Positions 34,845-46,767 are shown, counted from the stretch's first letter. The stretch is 64,000 bases of DNA from Bos javanicus (GCF_032452875.1 NC_083870.1:4898001-4962000); one strand, 5' to 3'. Program-made: numbers and translations. Notes: generated by a model from the sequence alone, not told the origin.

Positions 34845-35130
34845 TTGTTTTTAGGTAAGAAGCAGATTTATTTAGAGAGAAACACACTCATAGAGTGTGG
34901 GCCATCTCAGAAGGAGAGAGAGGCTTTGAAATATGGCATGGTTAATTTTTATGGGCTGGCTAAGTTCATAGGTAAATGAATGGGAGGATTATTCCAACTA
35001 TTTGGGGAAAGTGGGGGGATTTCCAAGAATTGGGCCACTGTCCACTTTTTAACCTTTGTGGTTGGCCTCAGAACTCATGGCACTGGTAGAGATGTAATGA
35101 AAGGGAAAGAGAGCAATCAAGGATGCCTAG
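34845..35130 (-). mobile_element. Candidate retroviral LTR 3' part
   Basis: Read on the minus strand there is a TATA-like CCCATAAAAATTAAC, then CTTCTGAGATGGCCCACAC and a GTGTGTTTCTCTCTAAATAAA polyadenylation block. That order (TATA, about 100 bp, AATAAA) is typical of an LTR U3/R border, and the phrases resemble artiodactyl ERV1 LTRs I recall. Ends and family are not certain. Confidence 0.5.
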
Positions 35131-35976
35131 AATATTTTCTTCAACATCACTGACAAATTATCATCTGGCTTTGATTAAATTTATTGAATGGCTTGTTCTC
35201 ACCGTTTTGTAAGGCATCTATGATGTTCATATTGCCCTCTATGGTAAATCAACTACACCATTGATGCATTTTTTTCTCCTATGAAATTTTGAAGTTTAAA
35301 TAAATAAATTAATTAAAAACAATAAATTTTATGTTTAGTTATTTATCTCTGTAAACTGTTACTGTAACTTTAATTTTTCTTTTCTGCAGATGCCACAATG
35401 CTTGCACATGAAGCTCTAAAGAACCACATGAAGCCCATGGCAGTGGGTTGAAACATCCCTACACTTGCCCTTTTCCCAATGTGGTTCAAATGAGGGGACT
35501 TTGACATTTTCAGTGATGATCTCCTTTGATACTGTCTGTGAGCCTTCCTTGTCTGTGAGGCTATTGCTTCCTTTGTAAGAGGGAAGAGGTGATTGAAGAT
35601 ATTTCTCTTTACTTGCAATACAGTCAGATTAAACAATCACTGAGGGACCATTCTTTGCATTTTGTGAAAAGGTGATGCATAAAATAAAGTACAGAGGCAT
35701 AATATAAGAGTAACAATAAAATAGTATCTATCAAAGTTATAAAATCCAATATGGGTTTGTTTTGTGCTTGGGAAAGAATATTCTATATTTCACCTGATGA
35801 TTGGAAAAATATGTAATTTTACGATTGTTCTAGTAAAGTAGATTATATCAAAGCTATAATGCAAGCAATAGTGAGAACTTACATTTGTGTCGTGCCTTTC
35901 ATCACAAAACACTTTTAGAAAACTGTATGTATTAACTCTAAGACATATAGGAATGCATAGTCAAGATGTGTGCTAT
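35131..35976. other. Unassigned intergenic sequence
   Basis: No gene or named repeat. An acceptor-like TTTTTCTTTTCTGCAG occurs at about 35375-35390 with no supporting exon. Confidence 0.4.
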
Positions 35977-36315
35977 AGACTGAATGATTGTATACCCTAC
36001 CTTCCAAATTCATATGTGATGGTGTGAGAAGGTTGGGGGGGCCCTTGGGAAATGATTAAGTCATGAGGGTGGAGCCTCATGAATGGGATTAGTGACTTTA
36101 TAAACTATCTCAGAGAGCTTTCTTGCTGCTTCAACCATGTGAGGACACAGTAAGAGGAGAGAGCCATCTATGAATCAGGAATCAGACTCTCACCAGACAC
36201 CAACTCTACTGGTACATTGATTTTGGACTTCTCAGCCCCCAGAATGGTGAAAAATAAATTTCTTTTGTTTAAGTCACCTAATCCGTGGTATTTTGTTATA
36301 GGAGCAGGGGTAGAT
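35977..36315 (+). mobile_element. MaLR LTR (MST-like)
   Basis: Ordered landmarks: CTATAGACTGAATGATTGT, AAGTCATGAGGGTGGAGCC, ATGAATGGGATTAGTGACTT, ACCAGACACCAACTC and TGGTATTTTGTTATAGGAGC. Length and order fit a solo MST LTR. The AAAATAAATTTCTTTTGTTT polyadenylation block is retained. Confidence 0.85.
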
Positions 36316-36777
36316 CAAGAACATACATATAAAAGAGATCGACACACAGATAGTTCCTTCACTGGTATGAACTGACTTTATCTTGTGTAAGGTGGAGGGA
36401 CTCAGGCAACAATGGACACGATGTTGCTTGCTGTCTGCTATACATTTATTAGCAGTCAGCCAGCTTGCTCTGAGTTATCCACTTTCTAAGGGGGAGGGGG
36501 GAATAAGTGACACAAAATCATGCAGGGGCTTATTTAGTGTGCTTTGTGAAATCAGAGTGTTATTCATAGACATTTCATGGATAGGCATACATCTGAAGAG
36601 AGGGAATAAAATAGCTACATGAGCAGCTTGAGAGAATGGAAATTCCCTGGAAATGAGGAAGTCCTGGATAGAGCAATGGAGTCTTAGACAAGAAAGAGGA
36701 ACAGCACTGATTAGTTCGTGCCGTTCTGGTTCTTGGATTTGTGTGGAAATGAAGAGCAGTGCAGACAGTACCAGCCT
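36316..36777. other. Unassigned intergenic sequence
   Basis: No gene or named repeat recognised. Confidence 0.4.
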
Positions 36778-36985
36778 CCCAGGTGGTGGAGTGTTAAGGA
36801 ATCCACCTGCCAATGTGGTAGACACAAGACGCTTGGGTTTGATCCCTGGGTTGGGAAGATCCCCTGGAGTAGAAAATGGCAACCAACTCTTGTATTCTTA
36901 CTTGGAAAACTCCATGGACAGAAAGGCCTGGCAGGCTACAGTCCACGTGGTCGAAAAGAGTGAAACACAACCGGGTGACTGATAT
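36778..36985 (+). mobile_element. Bov-tA SINE
   Basis: Sense, diverged: CTCCCAGGTGGTGGAGTGTT head, GGGTTTGATCCCTGGG B-box, body to GGGTGACTGATATGAAATGA. Confidence 0.9.
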
Positions 36986-37246
36986 GAAATGAAGAAGAAG
37001 CAGAGAGCAAGCACAGACATTGCACATAAAAAGCACTTTATTTTGCCAGAAACTGAGATGATCATTTAAGCTATGGCTATAGAAAAAAACAAAAAAAGAA
37101 CCATGGGTTGAGAGAAAATGATTCTATAACTTTGGCTTATTGAAATAGCCCTTTCAAATAATCAAGTTCATATGGCCTATTGTGTGATATTTGCTTACTT
37201 GTCATGGCTTCACCAAGAATGAGCAGATAAGGTAGTTACACATAAA

Positions 37247-37466
37247 CCTCAGGGGGTAAAGAATCGCCTGCAATGCAGGAGGCACAGGTGATTCAGTTTT
37301 AATCTCTTGGTTGGGAAGATCCTCTGGAGGAGGAAATGGCAACCCACTCCAGTATTCTTGCCCGGAGAATCCCATGGACAAAGGAGCCTGGCGGGCTACA
37401 GTCCATGGTTTCTCAAAAGAGTCAGATACTACTGAAGTGACTGAGCACACACACACACACAGACAC
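37247..37466 (+). mobile_element. Bov-tA SINE with (CA)n tail
   Basis: Sense copy: GGGGGTAAAGAATCGCCTGC head, GGCAACCCACTCCAGTATTC body, ending in ACTGAGCACACACACACACA. The tail has become a CA repeat, a common fate of Bov-tA tails. Confidence 0.92.
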
Positions 37467-38827
37467 AAACCTGATTCCAGTTCCTTGTGACTAAAATTCA
37501 ACCTCCAGACCTAGCTCCTCTTAGGAAATGGAACATGAGGATAGTTTTCTTGACTCTCCTTAACTTTTATTGATACTGTATAGAATTAGAAACCAGAATC
37601 TAATAAGACTCTTTATTGAATATTTTGTGTAATACTGAACCATTGCTTCAACAAGTCCCCGCCCCCTCAACCCAGGAGCATCATTTTTGTTGGCCAGGAG
37701 CCAATTTGGTTTTTATCTTAATGAAATTGGAGCCAGACTGGTCATTCATTCTCATCAGTGTTGGGAAGGGCTTGGTTCACATCATGTCTCGCATTGCCTA
37801 CTGCTCCACTCACATTTCCCATACTTTCTGCCTGTACATGTGTGATGGAGTCTGCCCACTCAGAAAAAGCAGACAAAAATCTCCTTTCCAATTGAACACA
37901 ATCACCTGCAATTCTCAAATCACCAGTTTTGTAAAAGGCAAGAAGGTGCTATTCTATGTGATTTTGGCAATCCAGAGGAGAACATCTGCTTCCCCAAAAC
38001 TGTGGAATCTTTCATTCCTTTACTAGGAGGAAATGGATAATACAAGTATTAAAAAGATACTTGTCTCTTTAGAGATACATACTGAAATATTTTCATATGA
38101 AATAGTCTAATTTATGAGATTTATTTCAAAATAATCTTGAAATAAGAGAAAGTGGAGCTTGGAGAAATAGCTGTAGGAAGACTGGCTATGTACTGATATT
38201 AGATGGATCTAAATTTTGGATAAATCAGTTTAATTATTCTATTATCTTTACACTTGTAGAGATATTTAAATATCTCTATTTGTATTTATAGATATTTAAA
38301 CACATATTTTAAATATTTCATAATAAAAATATTAAATATTTAAAGTGTTCTGGTGGAGTGGGAAGCCAGGCTACTAGCTTAATGACTTAAAATTACACAA
38401 AAGTTGATTTGACAGGTAAGCTGTACAATAATACCATCAGCCTCCCAACCCATCAGAAGCATCACGAGTAAACTGATTAATCAGCACATTTCCCCTCACA
38501 TTCTGCCCAGTAATATGTTGAGAAGAATTCTGAGGCAGCCTTCAGGGAGTCACTACATGAACTGACTACAGCTGACAAATAGGATGATAACCAGTTGTTT
38601 TCCCTACTATAAGATGTAAATACTTGGGACGATGGTGCTGAATGCCTAAGGAAGGTGGAAGAGAAAAATGGAAACATGAAAAAAAGTAGTATCTACAAAG
38701 GAAGAGCCTGATATCACTAAAGAGAACCTGGAGGCAGTATTCTTAAAAATTCTTAAAAATAACTCAAAGGATTAGCATAATCAAAGCATTTTAGGGTCTT
38801 AGGACACACTGATTCCTCACTTTGCCT
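37467..38827. other. Unassigned intergenic sequence
   Basis: No gene recognised. A 136-codon open frame at 37616-38026 carries no motif I know. AT-rich, palindrome-prone TTTAAATATCT repeats occur at 38255-38345. Confidence 0.4.
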
Positions 38828-38844
38828 AAAAGGCTAGAGGTCAG

Positions 38845-39052
38845 ATTTCTCTGGGTCTCAGCCTGTTTCTGGTGTTTCATTATGTCTGGTCGTGGAAAAC
38901 AGGGCGGCAAAGCACACGCTAAGGTGAAGACTCGCTCCTCGCGAGCCGGACTCCAGTTCCCCGTGGGCCGAGTGCATCGGTTGCTGCGCAAAGGCAGCTA
39001 CGCCGAGCGGGTCGGGGCTGGCGCTCCCGTGTAAAGATTTAAAAAAAAAAAA
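38845..39052 (+). pseudogene. 3'-truncated histone H2A retrocopy
   Basis: Canonical H2A packs DNA in the nucleosome. ATG 38882 opens MSGRGKQGGKAHAKVKTRSS, and the frame runs 50 residues through PVGRVHRLLRKGSYAERVG to GAGAPV. It then stops at TAA (39032-39034) where H2A has Tyr, so the rest of the roughly 130-residue histone fold is missing. The strings KAHAKVKT and KGSYAERV each differ from the usual H2A text (Arg to His, Ala to Val, Asn to Ser). Seven bases (AAGATTT) and an A-run follow. The 17-bp repeat AAAAGGCTAGAGGTCAG at 38828-38844 and 39053-39069 frames the insert, the mark of L1-type retroposition. GC content is far above the neighbourhood. An in-frame upstream ATG at 38822 lies outside the retrocopy. 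Confidence 0.95.
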
Positions 39053-39069
39053 AAAAGGCTAGAGGTCAG

Positions 39070-39624
39070 TTAACAGTTTAATTCTTCATGATTGACATCT
39101 TAGCCTCTTTGTTCTCTTTTTCTGCATAATTTATGGTATTCTCAACTATTTTGATGTGCTATTTTTGATGAATTATTATTCATCATTTGGAGAGAAGAGA
39201 TAAGTAGGGAAAAGTAAATAAATCTTTATGGGGCTCTGATTATAAATTAGGCATACATTTTGGAATTTTATTTATATATATATATACACATAACATTCCA
39301 TCTTATTAAAATATAGAGCATCTTAGAATCACTGAGCTTTTCAAGTTGTGTGGACTGAATCTTCATTTATTTGGCTTTTACTCCAGCTAATTCAGTTTAA
39401 GTGTATACTGACAAAAATGAAGAACTCAATGTAGGCTATATACTTTTCTCCATCTAACTTATAGAAACCTAACTGCCTTATAGCATAACTTCATAGCAAC
39501 ATTTAATGAAATGATAATCTGCCTCCAGAAACCTTGAAGAATAACATAGATCTTTAGTCTAGATCTCTGTAAAACTGCCGTTAAGTGTCATTCAGGGCAA
39601 CCTACAATACAGAAAACAGAGATA
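39070..39624. other. Unassigned AT-rich sequence
   Basis: No gene or named repeat. A short (TA)n run lies at about 39272-39286. Confidence 0.45.
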
Positions 39625-39625
39625 C

Positions 39626-39660
<35 letters not shown>

Positions 39661-39665
39661 TATAA
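39625..39665. repeat. (TA)n microsatellite
   Basis: Alternating TA with one TG interruption, about 20 units. Confidence 0.95.
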
Positions 39666-40002
39666 AATTTCTCTTTAAATGCATCTTCTTCTTTGAAAAG
39701 CTTTATTTCTCTCCCTAACTCCCTTATTCCCTACCTCCATTACTGTCTCAACATTGCTTTTCTGTCCACTTTTTCCAACTCCACTCTGTACCTTCATAGG
39801 CTGAGTTTTGACACATGGCCTCCCTTGCTGGGAACAGCCCTTTGGAAATCTGGTCTTATCATCATGACAGTTTTTATCATGAGTCAACAGCACTGTAATT
39901 CTGATGGGGGAACATTTCAAAACTTGTTAGAAATGTAGCTTTCTTGTTTTGGAAGTGTTGCTATTATTCCTATTCTCCAAAGTCATAAAGAGTTACTGAC
40001 TG
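39666..40002. other. Unassigned intergenic sequence
   Basis: No gene or named repeat. Both 81-codon frames (39675-39938) look like chance. Confidence 0.4.
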
Positions 40003-40270
40003 GTGCAATGGCAACCCACTCCAGTACTCTTGCCTGGAAAATCCCATGGACGGAGGAGCCTGGTAAGCTGCAGTCCATGGGGTCGCGAAGAGTTGGACAT
40101 GACTGAGCGACTTCACTTTCACTTTTCACTTTCATGCATTGGAAAAGAAAATGGCAACCCACTCCAGTGTTCTTGCCTAGAGAATCCCAGGGATGGGGGA
40201 GCCTGGTGGGCTGCCGTCTATGGGGTCGCACAGAGTCGGACACGACAGAAGCGACTTAGCAGCAGCAGCA
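40003..40270 (+). mobile_element. Bov-A2 SINE
   Basis: Sense dimer from CAATGGCAACCCACTCCAGT through the TTCACTTTTCACTTTCATGC linker to GACTTAGCAGCAGCAGCAAC. It is close to the family's usual sequence and so probably young. Confidence 0.95.
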
Positions 40271-40636
40271 ACAGCTTTCTTTCTGGAAGCTAGAGCAGTG
40301 AAGAGGAGGTATGGGAGGACTGAAATATCCTGCCACATGTGGTTGCAGGAGCGAGGTATAGAAGTGAATGGAGCCAGCCTGCATCTGCTGCTCAAAGCTA
40401 AAGTCTAAATCCTGTAAAGGGTAGGTACCAACATCTAGGCTGGACATTAAGCAAAATGTGTTGTTTACTTAAGCAGGGCTGGGGCAGTTTAAAAAGTAAA
40501 AGATAAATTAAAATGTTGTATTCAAGGGTATGGAGAAAGAGTTGCAACATATTCCCTAAAGTGAGAAAGCCACAGAAAACAGATAATGTAATAATACACA
40601 TTTTGGAGGTGGTAGTATCTAGCTTTGAGGCAAGGG

Positions 40637-40673
<37 letters not shown>

Positions 40674-40965
40674 GGTAGTATGCTACAGATGACTATATTA
40701 ATCTAGGACCTAAGACCATACTTACCATGTATTGGTAAGTATGGCTTGGCCCTACATTTCCCCCCTTAATTTTCTAGGACATTTCAGGTTAGGAATAACC
40801 CCTTTGGCATCAACATGTCCACATTATGTTTCTCCAAGCACCGAGAATTGGTGACTGTACCAATGAAAAAAAATGCTTTTCAATCTTAAGAGCAATTGAG
40901 AATTTTATGCAACATTTTATTGAATATTTTGTGAAGCATGAGTGAGTGATGGTATTTATTATATT
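40271..40965. other. Unassigned sequence with a (GT)n repeat
   Basis: No gene. The 16-unit GT repeat at 40641-40672 is listed separately. Confidence 0.45.
40641..40672. repeat. (GT)16 microsatellite
   Basis: Uninterrupted GT dinucleotide run, a likely length-polymorphic marker. Confidence 0.97.
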
Positions 40966-40974
40966 TTAAGATCT

Positions 40975-42381
40975 GGTTTTCATTCCAATCCCAAAGAAAG
41001 GCAATGCCAAAGGATGCTCAAACTACCACATAATTGCACTCATCTCACATGCTAGTAAAGTAATGCTCAAAATTCTCCAAGCCAGGCTTCAGTAATACAT
41101 GAACTGTGAACTTCCAGATGTTCAAACTGGTTTTAGAAAAGGCAGAGCAACCAGAGATCAAATTGCCAACATCTGCTGGATCATGGAAAAAGCAAGAGAG
41201 TTCCAGAAAAACATCTATTTCTGCTTTATTGACTATGCCAAAGCCTTTGACTGTGTGGATCACAATAAACTGTGAAAAATTGTGAAAGAGATGGGAATAC
41301 CAGACCACCTGACCTGCCTCTTGAGGAACCTATATGCAGGTTAGGAAGAAATAGTTAGAAATGGACATGGAACAACAGACTGGTTCCAAATAGGAAAAGG
41401 AGTATGTCAAGGCTGTATATTGTCACCCTGCTTATTTATTTTATTTATTTATTTATTTTTAAATTTTATTTTATTTTTAAACTTTACATAATTGTATTAG
41501 TTTTGCCAAATAACTTCTATGCAGAGTACACCATTAGAAACGCTGGATTGGAAGAAGCACAAGCTGGAATCAAGATTGCCAGGAGAAATATCAGTAACCT
41601 CAGACATACAGATGACACCACCCTTATGGCAGAAAATGAAGAGGAACTAAAAAGCCACTTCATGAAAGTGAAAGTGGAGAGTGAAAAAGTTGGCTTAAAT
41701 CTCAACATTCAGAAAACTAAGATCATGGCATCTGGTCACATCATTTCATGGGAAATAGATGGGTAAACAGTGGAAACAGTGTCAGACTTTATTTTTTGGG
41801 GCTCCAAAATCACTGCAGATGGTGATTGCAGCCATGAAATTAAAAGCCGCTTACTCCTTGGAAGGAAAGTTATGACCAACTAGATAGCATATTCAAAAGC
41901 AGAGACATTACTTTGCCAACAAAGGTCCGCTTAGTCAAGGCTATGGTTTTTCCAGTAGTCATGTATGGATGTGAGAGTTGGACTGCGAAGAAAGCTGAGC
42001 GCTGAAGAATTTATGCTTTTGAACTGTGGTGTTGGAGAAGACTCTTGAGAGTCCCTTGGACTGCAAGGAGATCCAACCAGTCCATTCTAAAGGAGATCAG
42101 CCCTGGGATTTCTTTGGAGGGAATGATGCTAAAGCTGAAAGTCCAGTACTTTGGCCACCTCATGCGAAGAGTTGAGTCACTGGAAAAGACTCTGATGCTG
42201 GGAGGGACTGAGGGAAGGAGGAGAAGGGGACAGCAGAGGATGAGATGGCTGGATGGCATCACCGACTCGATGGACATGAGTTTGAGTGAACTCCGGGAGT
42301 TGGTGATGGACAAGGAGGCCTGGCATGCTGTAATTCATGGGGTTGCAAAGAATCAGACAAGACTGAGTGACTGAACAGAAC
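40975..42381 (+). mobile_element. BovB LINE, 5'-truncated, 9-bp TSD
   Basis: Covers BovB from the middle of the RT (GGTTTTCATTCCAATCCCAA) to the 3' tail. The direct repeat TTAAGATCT lies at 40966-40974 and 42382-42390. RT text is recognisable (KAFDCVDHNKL near 41240, NLRHTDDTTLMAENEEELKS at about 41596), but the YADD box reads HTDD. Stops occur at 41272 and 41341 and a 75-bp L1 tail sits at 41437-41513. No functional product is possible. Confidence 0.95.
41437..41513 (-). mobile_element. L1 3' tail insertion inside BovB
   Basis: T-rich TTTATTTATTTATTTTTAAA followed by AACTTTACATAATTGTATTA and GTTTTGCCAAAT, the reverse complement of the bovine L1 3' end. BovB text is continuous across it, so it is a very short, severely 5'-truncated L1 insertion. 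Confidence 0.85.
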
Positions 42382-42390
42382 TTAAGATCT

Positions 42391-43668
42391 TAAAATGTCG
42401 TTAAGAAGGTCTGTTGCAGCTATTTTTATGTATAGAGGTGACTGATTAACTAGTACTGGGAGCATTTCCATTAGGCTATTTCAACTAAGACTTTTAATTA
42501 TGAATTTTTAATTGAACTACAATAGTTTTCCCTGTGATATTTGGTTCTAGTACCCTTATTTTCATGCTGATGTTCCCTTCAGAAATAATACAAGATTTCA
42601 TAGCTTTAAGTTAGCTGTCCTTTGCTTGCCATTTGGTTTTCTAAGAGTGCTGATAGTTAAAATTCTATACTGATGTATTCAAAAGCCTGATTCAAATATA
42701 TAATTGCAATATATCACACCACTTAAAATAAGTACAACTTCTTTTGCTGCTTATATGCCAGGATTACTAATAGTAATCTTTATACTAAAAATCTTAAATT
42801 GCAACCTGGTGTTTCTGGAAGCAGACATAAGATAAAATTTAACACTTTTATTGGTGCTCAATACCTCTGGAAGAAAGGGAGAAAGTAGTGTTGGTTAGAG
42901 GAAGGAGAAAAGCTATGACACCAAGCCTCACTCACCCTGGCAGTGACTTACAGAGTGACTGTTACCCAACAAGTGTCTTGGTGCTGTGCTGATAAATATT
43001 TAATAGCTAACTCTCTGGAGTGGGGTGTGGGGGGGAATTTGGATTTGCAGTATTTGCCAATTTCCATCACTTAAATTCCTCTACCGTGGCTGACTTGAAA
43101 CTACAAACGTGATGCCATTGAGTGGGGAATGAGGAGGAAATGCATACACACAATTCCTGTGATATGGCACCAGATAATCACTAGCCGCATTACACCCCGA
43201 TAGCCAGAATTCTGCTCCTCTGCTTTGCAAAGTCTCTGGATATGGGCTGCTCTGGGAAGGTCATGATTTTGGGCAAACCCATTTTCGACAATTAAGGCAG
43301 AAGGAACCTTTGACTGCATTCCATGCAGAGTGGTATTAGGTTCTTTCTTGCAAAAGACTATGGATAATTCATCTGTCTACTATGTTTCATTGTTTATGCC
43401 ACTCAGATCCACTTTTCCGTACAGTAGCACTTTATCATGTAATTCAGTGGGACACTTATTGTGTCCCCTAAAAAAAGTGTGGCTCTTTTGAAAACCAGAA
43501 CCTATAACCCAGAGTGCTAGATACTGGAAACACAAAATCCAGTGAATCATTCTTTGTGATGGTTAAGACCATTGATGCCTCCACCCCTTGATTCCTGAAA
43601 CTATATCTTTTTTCTTACTGGGGGCACAGTGTATACATTTTTCCAGTTGATGGCATTACATCCTCTAG
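42391..43668. other. Unassigned intergenic sequence
   Basis: No gene or named repeat in 1.3 kb. Confidence 0.45.
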
Positions 43669-43878
43669 CAGAGGGGTTGGCAAACTTTTTCTGTAAAGAG
43701 CCAGATAGTAATTATTCTAGAATTTGTGGGCCATATGGTTTCAGTGACAACAACTCAAGTCTGCCCTTGTAGTGCAAAAGCAGCCATAGACAATATGTGT
43801 ACGAATAAGGATGGCCGTGTTCCAATAAAACTTTTATTTACAAAAACAGGTGGTAGACTGAATTTGCCAACCCTTTCT
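43669..43878. mobile_element. hAT-Charlie type MITE
   Basis: Begins with terminal repeat CAGAGGGGTTGGCAAACTTT and ends with AATTTGCCAACCCTTTCTT, roughly its reverse complement. The body contains GAGCCAGATAGTAATTATTC and CCAATAAAACTTTTATTTAC, standard text of a short Charlie-group MITE widespread in placental mammals. I do not assign the exact family name. Confidence 0.85.
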
Positions 43879-43879
43879 T

Positions 43880-45995
43880 AAAATTATAGCCTCTCTGCTG
43901 GAGCTGGAGCTGTAACTGTGCCTCTCTAGGCCATCCCAGCATTCTATGAGGCCAGCTGCTTCTGCCATTATAGTATGTCAAATGACCATTGGATCCTGCT
44001 TTGTGCCCACACTGAGGACCCTGTGAAGTGGGCCCCAGCCTCAGCCACTCTGTAAGACAGTGGTGATGACTGAGGCTTTGTAAACAAGAAAGGGCAACCC
44101 ATATAGGAAATGGGTCACTGTGAAGATAAACTGCTGGCCCTTTTGGGATATAGGTGACCCAATGTGGTCTACTTGTCATCAAGTGGCCATATGGTATTTT
44201 AGAGAAATAGTGCCATGAGGGTGTCAAGTACTGATCTCAGTTGCTGCCACTTAAACCTCCAATGGCAGCAATGGTTATGTCAGTCTTTATTATTAGGAAT
44301 TCATGCACTTGAGTCCATGCATAGCCTCCATCTCTGTCAACATGGACACTTTGTTCTTTTGTCCATTATATAAAATCATTTGATATACTTATTTGACTGG
44401 ATCCCTGGTGGCTCAGCTGGTAAAGTATCCACCTACAACGTTAGAGACCTGGGTTCAATTCCTAGGTTGGGAAGATCACATGAAAAAAGGAAAGGCTACT
44501 CACTCCAGTATTCTGGCCTGGAGAATTCCACAGACTGTATAGTCCATGGGGCCACAAAGAGTTGGACACAACTGAGTGACTTTCACTTTCTTCCTTTCTT
44601 TTATTTAGCACTTATGTGGGGAATGCTCTTTGGTGGGTGTTATCTTGTGTTTGAAAGACATTCAAACTTTATACCCAATCCAGTATCTTCTTTTATGTGT
44701 CTGTATCCAAGACTGACTTGTCCCCAGTATTTCAATCTGTTTCCTTCTAGGCTCCTTGCCATCTGGTCCATTATTTACCATTGCCCATGAAGTCTAATGT
44801 GGGGTCACCTCTCCTTCACCACAAAGTGTATGAACAGGGGCACTGTCCCAAGCTAGGAACTTCTGTTCCTTCTTCATGAATCCCCACAGAGCTCTAGATG
44901 CAAGGCAAGGAAGGGTACAACAATGATGGATAGCATGGGAAATTTTGACTATATATTTATGCAGTTTCTTTCTGCCCTCTGATCCTACTTGATCTCAGTC
45001 TTGGAAGTGACACTTAATCCCACAGTGGATGATCACTGGGTCACTGCCCTCCAAATGTGGTGAGTCTGATAGGAGCCAGCTCAAGATGGGAAGTTTCAGG
45101 TGCATGGTCGCCTGTGTCTCATGGTCATGCTTGTGCTCTACCAGGGCCAAGAAACATGGTAAGAGTTGTTTTTCAAAAGGAGTATAATTATCTTCAGCAG
45201 ATGGTAAAGTCCCACTTCAGAATCCCAAGTGCTGCCATGTGATTCTCTTACTTACAAACTCCATGCAGCATCTTTTCCCATCACTGATACTTCTGACACC
45301 AGAGGAGCACAGTCCAAGTGATACCTTGGACTATGTTGCTACCAGTTGGTACCACAGCGTGGATCTTCTGGAAAGTCCTCTCCTACTTTGGGCCTAATCA
45401 AAGCTGATAGCCTTTTGCCTCTTTTTGTATAAGGGGCAAAGCCATATTCCTAGGTGTAGAATATGCAGCTTCTGGAACATGTGATTTAGGCTTTATTCTT
45501 TGTGGTAAGAAGAGCAAGATGCAATGATTGTCTTTACTTTGATGCAAATGTCCTGGTACAGCAATAACCACTGAACCACTACAGATTTTACAGGTGTATT
45601 TGATCCCTGCATCTCTCTTTGGAAAGGTATGTACAATGCCTTTCTAAGGCCTCCAGTGCTCCAGCCACTTCTTGCTTATTCAGCCCAATCAATGTAATGT
45701 TATCAATGTGATTTTTTTGTGGCATGTCGCCAGCTGTCTCTGAATTATATTATCACCTAGGGAAGGAGAATTAATATAACTCCAGAAGACAACTCTAAAT
45801 GTATAACACTGTTCATTCCATGTGAATGTAAACTAAAATCTTTTTCTAGCTTGAGAAAGAAAAGACTATATTCACCAAGTTGATAGTTATATAAAATATA
45901 TCCAAGTTTGTAATCTGCTCTAGCAGACTAAGTGATTTGTGGCATATGATGGACATCAAGACACATTCCTAGATTCCCCTTTAACCCACCTGGAT
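43880..45995 (-). mobile_element. ERVL-like pol region relic
   Basis: On the minus strand, near 45640-45713, a frame reads IDNITLIGLNKQEVAGALEA, an RT active-site neighbourhood of the ERVL type (Asp-Asn where most RTs have Asp-Asp). Downstream minus-strand pieces continue in the same direction toward 43880 with frame breaks. No LTR or long frame is visible next to it. Its coding capacity is lost. The Bov-tA at 44398-44590 interrupts it. Confidence 0.6.
44398..44590 (+). mobile_element. Bov-tA SINE
   Basis: Sense copy: GGATCCCTGGTGGCTCAGCT tRNA-like head, CCTGGGTTCAATTCCTAGG B-box, body to ACAACTGAGTGACTTTCACT. Confidence 0.95.
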
Positions 45996-46075
45996 CTGTG
46001 TTGGGCCTGATTTAGAGAGAGAAGAGACTCTGGCTCAAATAAACTACATAACCAAGCTGACATACACTCACAGTA

Positions 46076-46688
46076 CAGTAAGTCCCCTACATACAAATGA
46101 GGTCTATTCTTGGAGCACCTTCCTAAGTCTCCTTTGTTTTTAAGTCCAACAAAGTTAGCCTAGGTACACAACTAATGCAATCAGCTACATAATACTGTAA
46201 TATTTTTTCACACAAATTAATACATAAAAAGTAAACACAAGAAAGAAAGCATTTTTAATCTTACAGTACATACTTGAAAGTACAGTATTATAGTACAATA
46301 GCTGGCATACAGGGGCTGGTATTGAGTGAACAGGCAAGAAGAGTTACCGACTGGAGGAGAGAGAAGTGGAAGGTAGTAGAGATGAAGGATCATCAGAAAT
46401 AGGAGATGGAGGGCAAGCTGCAATTTCACTCACACCTACCTGATATTGATGGCACAGGTTCTGCTCCTTGCTGAATTCAATTCTATCTACTCCAACCCAC
46501 TCCAGTATTCTTGCCTGGGAAATTCCAAGGATGGAGGAGCCTGGTTGCCTACAGTCCATGGGGTCAAAGAGTCAGACGTGACTGGAGCAACTGAGCACAA
46601 TGCAACCTCTTCAAAAAACATTCCAGTTATGCATATTCACATCTTTGAAAGTTTGCAACTTGAATGTTCTTATGCAGGGGACTTACTG
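46076..46688. mobile_element. Tigger (pogo/Tc1-mariner) DNA transposon, non-autonomous
   Basis: Ends CAGTAAGTCCCCTACATAC and GCAGGGGACTTACTG are inverted repeats, each bordered by TA (46074-46075 and 46689-46690), the mariner target duplication. Inside are GTCCAACAAAGTTAGCCTAG and CAGGCAAGAAGAGTTACCGA, typical Tigger2/MER2-group strings. A SINE monomer at 46490-46602 interrupts it. No transposase frame is left. Confidence 0.92.
46490..46602 (+). mobile_element. BovA-type SINE monomer
   Basis: A single BovA unit, CAACCCACTCCAGTATTCTT to GTGACTGGAGCAACTGAGCA, without a tRNA-like head. It lies within the Tigger element. Confidence 0.88.
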
Positions 46689-46767
46689 TATTCCTGGGGC
46701 TATATTCTTAGCAGGTTAGGTCCAGAGTCTTCAAACACAGAATGTTATGGAAAAGAATTTATTGGCC

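Noticed and set aside
35370..35640. Acceptor-like pyrimidine tract with CAG before an open stretch
   Set aside because: No donor, no coding-like frame on the plus strand and no neighbouring exon.
37616..38026. 136-codon plus-strand open frame
   Set aside because: No domain, no upstream promoter or splice context, and no family resemblance; consistent with chance.
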